From Pestalotiopsis fici W106-1 (Eukaryota > Ascomycota > Sordariomycetes > Amphisphaeriales > Sporocadaceae): a stretch of DNA of 64,000 nucleotides. This document shows, piece after piece, positions 34,656 through 47,300 of this stretch. The stretch covers positions 310,001 to 374,000 of the forward strand of contig NW_006917101.1 of the NCBI RefSeq assembly GCF_000516985.1, given 5' to 3'. The stretch's first letter is position 1. Each line of letters opens with the position of its first letter. The notes under the pieces are model-generated. The model did no database searches. It was not told where the DNA came from and saw nothing but the letters and a program-made list of their open reading frames with translations. The translations under genes and the position numbers were made by a program.

Positions 34656-36526
34656 TGCATTTCAGCGACAGCGGCTCCAGTGATGTTGGTAGTTGGATGT
34701 CTAATGCAGCACATTACTCATTTCGGCCTAGGCAAACTATCATCACCGTAGTATTTTGTTGTTGTAATTACTGTAAAATGATGCTGGTTACGGAAATTGC
34801 TGGGTGGTCCGTCTACAAACTGGCAAGAATGGACGCGACGCGGACGCCTAGGGCCCCTTGACGTCATGCACCAGTAACGGGATTGGCTAGCAGCTTCTTA
34901 CCTCCCACTATAGCACAATTGACAAGAGGTTATGTATACTCCTTTCCAATATGACCATGATTCGGCAATATTTGTCTTAGTCAGAGAGCAGTTTCATTCT
35001 GAGAACAAACAATTCTCTATAGATATATGGGTCATTTCCTATGTGCTGGTCCAACCATTCCGCCGTGCTAGATCCGTCACCCTTGGAGGACAGAGTTTTC
35101 AAAGGGATACCAGATCAGGGAGCCCCGACGCTCATTTTGGACATGCAGCACCATGCATATTTGAATCTCTTGGAACGGACACGATTTCGCAGACATACTT
35201 GACGATAATCTGCAGAGGCAGGGTTCAGGATCACACCCCCAAGAACATGGCCCGTGTTGGAACAACTGCACAAGAGGTATGTACTGTGGACCATAGTACC
35301 AACTGCGCCTGTAATCAGAGCTTCCAGGCCACAGGATTAAGCGCGGTGCGCTCACTGCATACATGTCTTTCTGGTAAGAAAACCCACAAATACTCGCTAT
35401 CGCGATTCATTCTGGCAGACAGGCAGGCTCCGGTAGTTGGGTAAAGGATGGAATAGGCAGTGTAGGGTTAGGCAAGTGTCTGTTGGCCGTGATTGCGTAC
35501 CCTAGACTCGAGATGTACCCGCAAATCGTACCACCGGATCGCCAGCGAAGCCACTACAGCGGATACCTTGGTTGTGAACAACCTCATTTGCCTTGATATT
35601 GGATATATCTTCTTACCTATACTTGGTACCAATTTCCTCGCTCACGTCAAAAATCAAAAAGGTAGGTTTCGAATACAAAGACAATGGGGGGAAAATGTTT
35701 GTGCCTTCAATGCCATCATGGATATTCTATCCAGATTGCAGCCTTGATGAGCCAGCTCCCCTGCAGTCAAAATCTGAATCTGTGCACGTCTTTTGAGGAT
35801 AGATCGCGTTTATTGAGCTGCGCAATACAGTAAACGGTTGGGTCCGTTCGTCCAACCACAGAGAGACAATAACCGCGCCAATTTGCGTCGCTCTTTCTGA
35901 TTGGTGGTCTTGTCCAGGATCCCATAGTTGAACCATACTGCTGGGTCAACAACGGTCAAATAGATAGACCTTATTGGACTTGCCGTTCCACTTGCCATGA
36001 CCTACATTATGGATCTTGTTTGCCATCTCCATACCTCTAGACATTGTGGGTAGGCTCAAATGAACCTTCCAAGCCCCGGCTGCTGGTCCCCGGTGACTGA
36101 TACGGTTTACTGTGCTTGAGCCGGCCCACTCCCGTCACAGTAGCAGCCAGGGCATGGCCGTGTCCTCTTCCATATGACTGTTGGCATATGCAAAGCCAAG
36201 CAGGAAGGCAACGACCAACAAGTAGCACTGCATATGCAGATTGCAAGGATATCTTAACCTCAATCTGACCACTGAGAAACGGAGGATGCATGCCCAGCCA
36301 TATCGGGTGAACACCACTCGGTCCGGTCCATAGCCTTTGCTTTCCGAACAGGCCCCCTCGCTCTGAGTATGCGCGCGGGGGCTATTGATTTGTCCTCGAG
36401 GATTTGGCGGCCTTGTTGTCTGTTTACTATATCACTGACCCCTTGGTAGCACTGTCTAGTGAAAAGCTTCTGCGATCGGAATCTCTTGTTTTCTATCTTC
36501 TGCATGTCAAAATATTGAGAGACAAC
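34656..36526. other. intergenic region between lipase and RTA1-like genes
   Basis: Two divergent genes are separated by 1.9 kb. A 170-codon frame at 34932-35444 (+) has no recognised family. A competing frame at about 35030-35200 contains MCWSNHSAVLDPSPLEDRVF and PTLILDMQHHAYLNLLERTR and looks more protein-like, but ends in TGA. Either may be a coding relic; neither is called. Confidence 0.4.
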
Positions 36527-37770
36527 ATGGCCAGCACAGGCGGAGATTGCAGCAGAAACGACTGCTTATACACCATTCTCCAATATTCACCTTCGCTGGT
36601 CGGCAACGCCGTCCTGCTAGCCCTTTTCGCTATTCTTATTCCCATTTCCTGCCTATTGGGGTTTCGGTATCACAGTATCGTCTTCTCCACGACCATAGTC
36701 ACTGGACTACTCCTCGAGATCATCGGCTACATCGGCCGTGTTTTGCTTTCACTGAGAGACAATGGGACCAGAGCCGACTATGCTCTGTCACAGCTCGGCA
36801 CGGTTTTGGCACCCACGACCATCTCATTGGCCATTTTTCGACTGATGCCGCCAATCGTGGCAGCGTATGGTGAACAATACCGACCGTGGAGGCCGACTTG
36901 GCACAATGTGGTATTTTATGCTTTTATCATCATATGCATCATTCTTCAGGCCGTCGGCGCCATCTTATCAACCGTCTTTGACAACTCTATTCTGGTAAAT
37001 CTTGAAGTCTTGCAGTTGAAAATTCTCTGGTATACTAATCATCAAAGTACAATTTTGGGATTCGTCTTCTAGTCGCAGGCTTGGCCATACACTTGGTCAG
37101 TCTGTTCGTCTTTGTGATACTCGGCTTCCGATTTGCGCTCGCTGTACGACAGAGGAAAGGGGGCTGGGACCGAGGCATGCCTGCAGTACATGACACAGCT
37201 CGATTCAAGTCGTTTCTGTTTGGTAGGTAACCATAACAACTCCGATTGTGGCCAATAACTCACGGATATCAAACAGGCATCAGCCTCTCTACCTTTCTAC
37301 TTGTGGCTCGCACAATATATCGAACCATTGCCGTCGCCAGGGACTCGTCGGCAATCGAACGGAGCGAAGTCCTCTTTCTTGTGCTCGACGGCGCGCTCGT
37401 CTTTCTAGCCACGGCACTACTCCAGATCTTGTTTCCCGGCAAGATGCTGAGCACTTCGTGGTCCGACAGCACTCTCCACGAGCGTCGTATGACGCAAAAG
37501 GGCGCGGCTGTCATTAGCCGTCCTGCGCCCATACAGCTGGAACGGTCCTCGTACGCTCCCTACCACACTCGGGTAAGTCTCCAGTCGGGCAAGACTACCT
37601 CGCCCAACATGTACTCGCCGCAGACGTACCAGATATATTCGCCCCACGGGCAGTCTCCAAAAACAATCTCTCCCAAGACGTCGCCTCGGAGATCAATGAT
37701 TCCACCACCTTCGCAAAGAACCATGGCCGATCAGCGACGAAACATGGTTGATTCCGAGCAGTTATGGTGA
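36527..37770 (+). CDS. RTA1-family seven-helix membrane protein
   Basis: Three exons (36527-36994, 37048-37222, 37277-37770) encode 378 residues. The protein has about seven hydrophobic helices, starting with NAVLLALFAILIPISCLLGF and including LLEIIGYIGRVLL, WHNVVFYAFIIICIILQAVG and LLVAGLAIHLVSLFVFVILG. The short motif ARTIYRTIAVA in helix six and the DGALVFLATALLQILFPG end are typical of RTA1-like proteins (PF04479). Yeast Rta1, Rsb1 and Rtm1 act in lipid translocation and resistance to sterol-targeting compounds. The C-terminal 80 residues are cytosolic, Ser/Pro-rich and hydrophilic. Intron 1 has a TACTAAT branch site and an AAAG acceptor; intron 2 has GTAGGT. The transported lipid is not predictable. 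Confidence 0.87.
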
Positions 37771-38701
37771 TGGTACACTCTAATATGGTAGATGGAAATA
37801 GACATTTCAAGCAATCCAAGTGGACGCGACAATGGTAATTGGTCAATACCCTCAGTGATCTTCTTCAAAGTGTGTTATCCGCATGGCGTTCATATGGTGA
37901 TAGGGTGGCGGTTGTCATTTACTGGGGGCAGAATGATTCACATCATTCATGCGGTTGATTTTACAGATATTCTTGATTTTTATGGCTTTTTGGCTAGCTT
38001 CTTGCTTACAGCAGGACGGACAGTAGCCCGATGGCGCTTCGGTAGTCACTCATTAGAATTTGTGCTTTTTGTACTCACTACACAGTGTTCAAAATATACA
38101 TTCCCTTTCCTCAAGAAAGATCCACGCAAGCTCAACGCATGTGTTCGAGGGCATTCCCAAATTAATGAGATTACTTGACCACTACATGACTGAAACAAAT
38201 CACAATGATTCCCAACCACTGCTCACTAGCGCTTCAGGTTGAAAATATGTTTGAGAGAATAAATATATCCACGCAGTGCTTGGCTGGCCTGTTCCGGTGA
38301 TGTCCTCTGATTTCGAAAGAAGTTTCGCCAAGCTAGTTTTGATAGTGGGCATTAATACCCCATCGTTCATTGCCCTCCCGGTTCTGGTCCTCGGGAGTTG
38401 TTTGGGTGTACTTAGGCATTAAGACAGAAGGTACGGTTAAAATCAATTATCAAGGTTTCTTGGCAGAACGGTTCCAGGAGCGGGAACTCCAACTTTTCAG
38501 TTTCCTCGTGACTGGTTTGCTGAAGTTCGACCCGACTTGAATTGTAGATTTATACTCAACACTGATTCGGCTGTCCCGCACCTATCAATGATCAATTTTG
38601 GATATTCATTTGGAATGGCCTTGACCTATTGCTGGCTATGTAGACTACCAAGGTGTGTGGACTTTTCGACGCCCGCAACGAATGTACAGTAGACTACATC
38701 C
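37771..38701. other. convergent intergenic region
   Basis: AT-rich sequence between the RTA1-like and lectin genes. The 128-codon frame at 37792-38178 (+) begins just after the RTA1 stop and shows no domain. Confidence 0.45.
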
Positions 38702-39409
38702 TCAGACATCCTGAACTTTCCACTGCTGATGGTAAATATTGCCAAGATTCTTGAAGTCACCATTCCAACCAACAATCGGAGTCCTAAAAATGATTATTAC
38801 ATGAAAAATAGCGGAAAATAAATATTAAGTTATAGTTTGCTTACTGTTCTAATTTTCTACCCTCAAATAGATCAACGAACGTTCCCGTTCGGACATTTTG
38901 GATCCTATAAGTAGTGGTCAGAAGCGAGATGCGGATAATCTATGGTGATTAGAGAGCAACTCACATTACAGTATTAGGGTTAGCAGGGTCGCCAGTGATG
39001 AAGCGCCAGTGCTGGTTAGGGTTGATGGTATCGCCACCGTGCCAGGTTGTGATTTTGGTTCCATTGTCGGCTTTGCCGTTTGTGAGATCAAGGTAGCCTA
39101 GAGCCTATGTCAGTGATTATCTCTTACTTATGACGGCTTAAGGCACTTACTCCCAGTTTCCTCATTCTTGATTATGTATATGGGCCAGGGTCCAGTCGTG
39201 CCTACATTTTGCAGTCTCCACTGCTGGTGCTTGTAACCGTTATATCGATGCCCAATAACAGGGGTTCCGTCTGCCGGATTTCCTATGTCTTTTGTCAGCA
39301 TAGCGCGCGGCATTTATCGGTCGCAATACTCACCATCGGTCTGATCAATACAGAGATCTGCGCTGTAGTTCGTGAATGACACAAGAGCGTTGTTTCGGAC
39401 AGGCGACAT
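38702..39409 (-). CDS. beta-trefoil (ricin-B-type) lectin-like protein
   Basis: Five short exons on the minus strand (39409-39334, 39282-39151, 39097-38965, 38904-38845, 38783-38702) join without a stop to 160 residues. All four introns are GT-AG and 45-70 nt. Each trefoil third ends in a QxW-type motif: HQQWRLQNV, NQHWRFITG and HQQWKVQDV at the very C-terminus. This pattern defines the ricin-B carbohydrate-binding fold, and the 160-residue length equals one complete trefoil. There is no signal peptide, catalytic domain or transmembrane helix, so it resembles the cytoplasmic fungal fruiting-body and defence lectins rather than a toxin chain. A TTTGCAG just before the ATG suggests a 5' leader intron. 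The sugar specificity is unknown. Confidence 0.82.
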
Positions 39410-40207
39410 GACTGCAAAATTTTGGTGGGTTGTCTCTGTTATATCAGGAAGTTAAAAGTAATTTAAGAAAGAATTAATCATTTGATTTTTGGAAGTTCGA
39501 TGGCCTTTTATACCGGCTTGATACACCTTATGAAATACGTTATCGTGTTTGCAACAGACTATCACTCCGCCACCCTTGGTATTCTTTAATATTTTAAAGT
39601 TATTCGATGAAATTAGCTCGGTGAGGCTGAATAGAGGAACGTATTGCATGTGACAACATATAACCTTTTGAGAAATAATAAATTTTCTTAATTATAACAC
39701 TAATAGTAGGCATAAATATGTTATACAGAAATGCAACATCTACCGTAAGTTGGTTGAGGTTTACATAAGAGGGGTATGGCCCTATGATCTTGGCATCCTC
39801 CTCTCACGACCAATGACAAACGTTCCCAGCAATTTGAGTAGTGATTTCTCCAGTTGTCGAAACGAGGATTTGGACGGTGGTCAACAATGGTATAGATGAT
39901 AGGGGGGCGCAATAGAGCTTCTTGCATCAAGAATAGTCAACTATGATGGGGCTGATCCCCAGGAGTCACCTCCACCGAACACCGCTGAAAATGACTTCGC
40001 ATATGCAGAGCCTTGAATCTCGTACAAAATAGTGATACGGTTCATTTTCACCTAAACCGGCGTGTAAAAGCATGGGGGAAAGACGGAGGAACTTAGAGAG
40101 CAGTCTGAGTTAATCTTATCGAGCTATTGGGGAAAAGAAAATAGCTAGACATACCCGAGCCGGTGATCTGCGATAGGTATTCTCTACGACTTGTTGTCAT
40201 CGGACAG

Positions 40208-40320
40208 CTAGTGGCCGTAGCGTCCGGCCGGCGCGTTGACGTCGGCCCCGTTGTTGAGCAGTACTTGCACGTGACGTTGATGCCACACGCGCTTTGTGAT
40301 AGCCCAGTGATGAAACCCTG
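40208..40320 (-). pseudogene. ankyrin-repeat remnant
   Basis: The minus strand reads HVQVLLNNGADVNAPAGRYG followed by His and TAG. The LLNNGADVNA core is the diagnostic end of an ankyrin repeat. Upstream, a poorer match (GHHWAITKRVW) may be the previous helix. Nothing else of an ankyrin protein is open nearby, so this is a fragment of a former multi-repeat gene. Confidence 0.55.
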
Positions 40321-40365
40321 AGTTATACCTTGATGGAATAGTCAGGTTTCTTGTCCTTGTTGTCC

Positions 40366-40490
40366 GTAGGACAGAAGGGTATCCTAGAAAGGTATCCCAA
40401 CACAGAAGAGTACCCTGCCATGGAATAGTATCTCAGGACAAACAGGACAGAAGCGTATCCCGGCGTCTATAGAATTGAAGGTAGCCTCAG
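40366..40490. repeat. degenerate short tandem repeat
   Basis: Five or six copies of a motif resembling (A)CAGAAGNGTATCCC recur at 18-28 base spacing (near 40370, 40388, 40402, 40421, 40447 and 40471). Read in one plus-strand frame it gives repeated Glu-Tyr/Ala-Tyr-Pro steps interrupted by one TAG, so it may derive from a coding repeat. Confidence 0.5.
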
Positions 40491-43135
40491 AACCTAGAGC
40501 GTGGAATACATGTGCTGCAGTACCCCGAAGGCCTGGGAGGTCCTAGCCTGATAAGCGGAGGACTAATGTGGTTATATTTTCTTGATCACGGTACAAACCT
40601 TTGCGCCGTGGCGCCAGGTATTGAAGTTTAACCTGCTTGATGATACTTCCGGCGGAAGTGATTCGGAAAAAGAGGCACGCCCACGATCATAATGAGCGAC
40701 GACAAACATTCCGGGCAAGAGTCATGGATTGTAGGTCAAATCCCACCGACCAAAGATGCCGCGGTCCTTTAGCCCGGGCTCTACGGCCGTAGCCAGTCGT
40801 ACCTTATCCTTCGGGATGGGTTGCTTTTATCCGTCAAAACGAGAGTTGTACCCATTACTTTTGGCCAAAGCTAATCTGACAGTCGGCGCTATCCATGAAA
40901 TAACATCTAGCCAGAACTTATCGTACTGATTCCTCTGGGGTAAATAGGATCGTGGCAATCATCCATTTGTGAACTAATGAATCTTGTACAAACGGTCCAA
41001 TCGTAGCTCATCATATTGCTATCGCGCTGCGACGGAAGCATGCCCGTCTTCGTGAACCAAAAGCTTCCTACCGAACTGTTGCCAACATAGCCACTGCATT
41101 TCCTGAGGGACAAAATGACTCTGTTGAGCCAAAAGGAAATCGCTCTCATAGCCTACCAGGGAGACGTAAGATAGAAGGAATCCCAGTGCATGACGGCGAG
41201 CGTGGTTCTGCGGACAACGTTTGTTGTTGGAATCCTCTTGAAGCTCCCTCCAACAGCAGCAACCTCTAATACAACTGAGAAATTTTCTCCAAACCCCTAG
41301 ATCCAACAAAAAACGTGGTAGAGGTTTCAGAAACAATCTTCCTAACCCCCATACTAGAAAAGATAGTTTGGAAAGAGAAACTCTGCACCCGCTTCAGGAA
41401 ACTTCGGCTCCCCAAGTTTCTTAGCAGTAAACTTTCAAATTTCACCCGCAGTAAGTTTCTTGGTCCTCAGTATCTCTGAGCTATGAGCTGTAGCGCTGCA
41501 AAATCACCTGCTCACCCATCTCACGGCCACTTGCAGCATAATTGGACCATCAAGATGATAAAACTCGAATTTTCACGGTGCCAGCCATTCTGTATACCTT
41601 ACAAGACGATATTATATGTATTTAAAAATGAGACATTCGCGCACACTGACCATTCTCACTTGCTTGACCGCCTTCTGGCAGGGCAATCAAACTGGTGGCA
41701 AAAAGGGATGAAACTACGAAATAGAAGATAGTAGATGACCGCCACGGACTTTACTTTGAGGTTGCCGTCCAGACTTGTATTTGTGCAATTAGTTCATCTC
41801 GGCGAGCCAGTTTCCAAGTTTCGTAGGCTTTCTCTTTCGTCGTGGAGTTTATGGGCAAAGCACATTATAAAAGTGTTTGCTTTAAAGTGCCCAGATAAGA
41901 TAAATACATGGATCAGGTGGAATTGCGGGACAAGAAATCAATTGATGTTCTTTCATCACTCGTACCGGATTCTTTGGATGGGTGGTCCAGCATTGTTTGA
42001 AGTGGAGCAGGTCGTTTTGATCTGATGCAAGGGATGGATGAACCATTTTCACCTCGTCGAACCCTTGACCTTCAATTGGCCCAGGTTAGTGAGAAAGAAA
42101 AGGCCAGGACTCACAGACCAGCGGCCTTGTGGTCTAGTCAAGTTTGGTTTCATGAGGCAAGTACCCAATAGTAGTGAAAGGATCAGGTATGCCAGAGAAG
42201 CTGGCTAGGATGGGTTGCCAACATTACGCTAAACGCCCTCTGGTTCATTGAACATTTGAGACAGACAGTGTATATGCCATACTTTGTTCAGTGTAGTACT
42301 CAACAACCTGGGCTTGTATCCGTCTCAAGTAGCTCTGTATCTGAGATACTCAGACTGGCTAGCTAGACCTAGTTTCAAGGCTCAACTCCTTCTATTCTCT
42401 CAAGCAAAGTGATAATGGGAACATAGGGTTGTATAAGTCCCAAATTAAATCATTCAGATCTTCAGGTTACTGACTTGAGAGCCTTTTAGGTAAATCATCA
42501 TCACAGAATACCCGGATGGGTAGTTTGACGGCGCTTCACTGCCGCGCGACTACTGAGTTTGTCCAGGTACTTTGAAAGTTACCCGAGGCGAAAGCACAGC
42601 ACGACGGGTGACAGTCCGTAGCTTACTTCTGGGACTCATCCGACGCAGGAGGAATGGAGCAAACGGAGTCGCTTTTGGCGAGACGCCTTCGAAAAAGAGG
42701 TTGCTAGATAGTAGACCTAGCATAGTACCCTCAATGTCTTTGGTCTCAGTACTATGAACAAATAAATGAATGAATAGGCTGGTGATTTGGTTCTTCCAAT
42801 CTGCCAACCTTCGGCTCGTAACCAGTGGGCAAAACACTTCATCCAAGTACAAGTTTTTGACAACATTGCACAATGTTTTGTCGTTGAAACGAATCATTCC
42901 TTTGTCTCGGTTGAAAGTTCTTTGTAATATTGTTTCATGTATTGCACGAACTGACTATCTTCTTTTAGTGCCTTTCTTTTTCTTTTTTCTTGATCGGGAA
43001 ATATTCAAAGTATAGCCAAGGAGGACATTACCGGGAGACATTTTGTATATAACTGCCCGAAAGAACCAGAATAATCGAAATGATTAAACCAATACAAATC
43101 GCACCAGTGAGTTCTCCCGACCTTCATAACTCGCT

Positions 43136-44359
43136 ATGTCCTTGAAGCCAACGTGGGCGGTACCTGAACCAGGATTTGACGAAACTAAGAACGAACACGT
43201 TCTCAAAATGTACAAAACCCTTGCAGATGGCTCAAGGCCGGCAATGGTTCAGCAAACCCAAACGGCAGCCAGTCTAGAGGCACGAATCGAGGAGAAGCTC
43301 CAGGACTTTACTCATCAGATTGGACGAGCACCAACCGAGGAAGAGAAGAAATGGATAACACAAGTTGAAACTCGATGCAGTGGTTGGTTGGAAGGCCTCC
43401 GTGTTGATCTCCAAGGCAAGACCACAGTCCCTGTTTCTCATCTCAATCGTCTTGAGGACCAACAGGAGAAGGTCATCTTGTACTTTTCGAGGGAGTTAAT
43501 GGACCTCAAAGCCGCTAATGCTCGCGATTCTCGGGGGTTCAACCATGGTAACTTGAGCGGCAATGCTGATGGTTCAAAAGATTCGGCCAAGGAGCTACAA
43601 AAGCAAGTTGATCAATTGAAACTACAATTGCAAGACATGGACAGTCAACTTGAGAACCTCAAAGGAGGACAGCCAAAAGCTCTCTGACAAGATTGAAGAG
43701 CTTTAGGGCAACCTCGAAAAGTCCGAAGAGGATAAGCAAAGCGTCTCAAACGATTAAAAAACCCCTCCAGGACGAGTACAAAAGATTGGACGACAACTGC
43801 AAAGCGCTCATGCGCCAAACACAGAACGAGTACGAGACATTGGACAACAAGTGCAAAACGATTGCAAGCGAAGCAAATAACGCCAATCAGCTTGCCAAAA
43901 ACCTGCAAAACCGAATCGACGAATTCGAGAATGATTTCGAGAAGTTGCTAAATGAGAACGAGAATTTGATCCGCATGGCAGCCTCCAATGGGAAGGTGGC
44001 AAGTTCCACTAGCACTTTGGAAGAGCTGGTTGAGCAGCTGAACAATCTGGTGGATGAGAAAGATGTGTTGATTGATGACTTTAGAGATAGCAAAGGGGAC
44101 CTGAAGATTGAGATCAATAGGAAAACTCTGGGACGAGCTCGTAAAGCTCAAGAAGTCGAATGAAATTCTGGTCGAGGAAAAGAAGACCAGGAAAACGACA
44201 ACAGCGGCGGCATCCGAAGAGGCCCAAAAAGTGAGAGAGCATAATGATGAGGTGGTCAGAGAGGCCACTAGACTAACGCAGGCGAGCATTGAGCGCTTGA
44301 AGAAGGCAAAGGAGCGGGCTCTCTTACTGCTCGAGGATGACTGCTTCAGATCCGAATAG
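43136..44359 (+). pseudogene. broken coiled-coil protein gene
   Basis: The region encodes a coiled-coil protein in three frames. The first part (43136-43687) begins with MSLKPTWAVPEPGFDETKNE and ends in heptad-rich sequence (ELQKQVDQLKLQLQDMDSQL). The coil then continues in a different frame as SQKLSDKIEEL, interrupted by TAG near 43705, and NLEKSEEDKQSVSND, interrupted by TAA near 43758. It carries on in the frame of 43693-44163 (DEYKRLDDNCKALM ... LEELVEQLNNLVDEKDVLID). A further one-base shift near 44115 leads to LWDELVKLKKSNEILVEEKK and on to 44359. Two frame breaks plus two premature stops within a continuous coiled coil show that the gene is disabled. No specific family is recognised; the parent was probably a long, soluble, all-helical protein. 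Confidence 0.7.
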
Positions 44360-47300
44360 TAGAGCCAAGACTCAGGACAAAGGCTTTATTTGTAGGTAGG
44401 CTAATTCTTATTGAATAGGCTGATTTTCATCTGCTTTCGCCGCGAAGATCTTTTGTCATCCATGTGCATGTGCGCTTTAACAATCCTTGAGGAAGATCAA
44501 CACACAATGAGATCTTTCTTCTTACGTCTTGTACATGCTCCCAGAACCATGGACATTGGTACCATTGAGATACCTTGATCGCTATTGCACCATGAGAAAA
44601 GAATATGATGAATCAAATATGACACTATTTGGACTTTGCTTATCTTGCACACGGCTTTGGACGCTGGTTCTGATTTGTTGCATATTAGAAATGCAGCCTC
44701 AAGTCAGAAGACGCTTGACGTCGGGCCGCGTTCCAATAACACGACTTGAAAAGAACTTTTGGAATGACGAATGAGGATTTTTGGAAACGCATGAAGCGGC
44801 AGAACCATCGGGCCAGCCCGGATGGTATCATGAAAGCAAGGATGGAGCCAGTATGCCTACCGATACATGGAAGTGTATGAACATGGACGTGGCTTTCCCC
44901 GCTGAATGTACTCGACGGACCTAGAGGCATACAGGAGACGATTGCTACAGACCAAGTCCTACATTGCAAAGATCAATTTGTGATACCTCGGTCTTTGCAT
45001 CAAGAACTTTGCGGTGCGGTGGAAGATGGCTGGTCACAAGATGTCTTCTAAAGCTACGTGTATGTAATCATGTGCTGCGCACAAGATGATTATTTGCGTC
45101 TTATGATCTCTCTGGATCGTTCACGTCCAGCTTTGATGCGCAACACTATACTGAACAGGAGTGGCTGCAAGAAAGCAAATCAAAGCTGGCTCCAGACCAG
45201 GCCGTCGTGGTAATGCCAAGCCAGACGGAAGCCTCAGGCCGCGCTCGCTTGATCTCAATTTGATGGTCCAGATGACCTGGCCACGAGGAAAATGTCAGCT
45301 TTGAGTTTTTCATGGGAGCGGTACGATATGGTATAGCCGCGACAGTCGGATCAGAGGAATCCCACCACTTCCAGGTCGGGCCTCGTTTCCTACTCGCGTC
45401 CGATAACCCAAGTGAAGCTGGAACCGGGTATCAGATGTCAATCAGTGAACTCCACAGAAACCAGTGGCCAAAGAGCAGAATGCTCTTGCGTAAGCTTGTA
45501 ATATTTTCATGTTTCTTATTATCCTCACATCGTTGCAAAGTTGTATGATCTGGCCCGACAAGACGGGATAATCAGACGTCTTATATAGTCTTGGCGGGGG
45601 GCGGCTGGTACGTAATGCACAACATTGTGGACCAGCTCGGGTCTGACACGAGACATTTGCGAACAATACGACAAGAAACAAGAAATATTTCTGCCATACC
45701 CAGTTCCGAAGCCACGAAGCCGTCGTCTTTTGTCGTCGTCCCTTCTTAATTTTTCCCTGACTGATCATGTCAAAGGAGGGAAAAAAAGACAGGCAAGGGT
45801 GTTCGGGAAGGTCGCCGCGGGCATTAACAACCATACGCAGTATGCGGGGTTGTGATTGGTGGAATTAAATGCTGAAGAAGATCCAGTAATAGGGAACGTC
45901 CGGCAAAACCACGACAATTCGAGACATGCAAGACGAAACCCGCGCCAGGGGGGGTTTGCTGGAGAGGGGGGTCAGAAGAAGACCCCCAGGCTCGCCAGGT
46001 GCTCTTCCAGGGGAATGGGCGAGACCTAATGCGCCCAAGCTTCCCCCGCAGTGCCCGCTGAAAATTATGGGCCTTCTCCCCCAAGGTACCTAACCTCCAT
46101 CCAACTCCAAGTATGTAATCAAGACCTCTCTCTTCTAGTCTATGTCCCCTCACTAGAAGAGTCTTATCCCAGATAGGAGCTCTCCTAGACGGCCCATGTA
46201 GCACAAGGTCTACTACACAATATTGCTGTATTAGCTTTTAAGAGCCCTTCTCTTCTCTAATGGTAATCTATCTGCACCAAGATAATATCGTAGTAGTCAC
46301 GATGAAATCTAATTCAAGACTACAATTCTAGGAGGCACATTGTTGAAAGAAATTAGTGTAATTAATGCTTGGGAGTCATTGCGAGCTCCAGCGGGTAGGA
46401 TATGATTTTCAAATGGTTGAAACTTGACGTCTTTCCCTGTGGCTTTTGATCTTCATAACAGAACCTGCCTATATGTCTCGTCTGAGAGCAGTACCCGGTC
46501 CAAGCTCGGCTTCTTGCCACGGCAGATTGACAATCCAGACCAGTAACCAGGTACACGTTCGTCTTTGGAATGTGTGTATGGATGTCATCTTCGCTAACAT
46601 TCAAGATCATACCGGACCGTGCATTCCAGGACCACGGAACTGAGCTGCTAGATATATCGTTGCCCCAGGATAGGATATCCAATGTCTATATAGGTACTGA
46701 CGTTGGCCGGATTCCCGGAAAAGCCAAGCAAAGCACCTATTGATATTCCCGGCCACGTCTACGGAATATGCGAGATCGTAGTGCAGAAACATGCTTCTTG
46801 GCTGTTTGGTGGATATACAAAATATAAATCCACAGCTTCTAGCAACCCTCTGTTTACAATGTACACTGGGTGGAATTGGCTTGGCTTTACATCTCTTGAC
46901 TCTCAAAATTTGAGCGGCCGTACATGGATTCTTTAGCAGCTCAGCTGTCTGTTGTCTACATGTAGTCTTCTCCAGACTATATACATGGGCCGATGATAGA
47001 CATTGCATTTCCTGTATTGGGATGAAGTTTAGAAAGCATCTCGTCCCGTCGCCTACTTCATGCCTGCTTACCTATTCATGCATGCATCTCGCAAGGTGTA
47101 AAAAAAAGAAAAAGCACCACCAAACAAAGTCAGAATAGCCGTCAAAGAAAGTGCTATGTAGGCGGAGGCACCGGGTTGTTGCCCCCTCCTCTGCCCCCCC
47201 AGCCCATACAACCTTGTCAGCATGCAAAGCTAGCGGGCATTGCAACTGGAAATCGGGGAAATTCCCATGCCCCAGAGGAGGCTTGGCAGGTCTGTTGGAG

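Larger units (their letters stand above)
39410..43135. other. AT-rich relic zone
   Basis: No intact gene found. It contains the ankyrin-repeat remnant near 40.2 kb, a degenerate repeat near 40.4 kb and AT-rich spacer. A minus-strand frame at 41019-41336 and one at 42550-42897 are moderately long and not recognised. The low coding density and broken traces suggest accumulated decay. Confidence 0.45.

Noticed and set aside
34932..35444. 170-codon plus-strand frame
   Set aside because: No domain, and a competing frame over the same bases looks equally or more protein-like; listed only as possible relic.
31423..39409. Secondary-metabolite gene cluster formed by monooxygenase, lipase, RTA1 and lectin genes
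   Set aside because: No backbone synthase, transporter or cluster regulator is present, and the genes have unrelated functions.
40720..40775. tRNA-like B-box (GGTCAAATCCC)
   Set aside because: No matching A-box, acceptor stem or anticodon arm could be folded around it.
45824..46350. Possible short transposable element (AGGAG/CTCCT inverted segments)
   Set aside because: No clear terminal inverted repeats or target-site duplication could be paired by eye.
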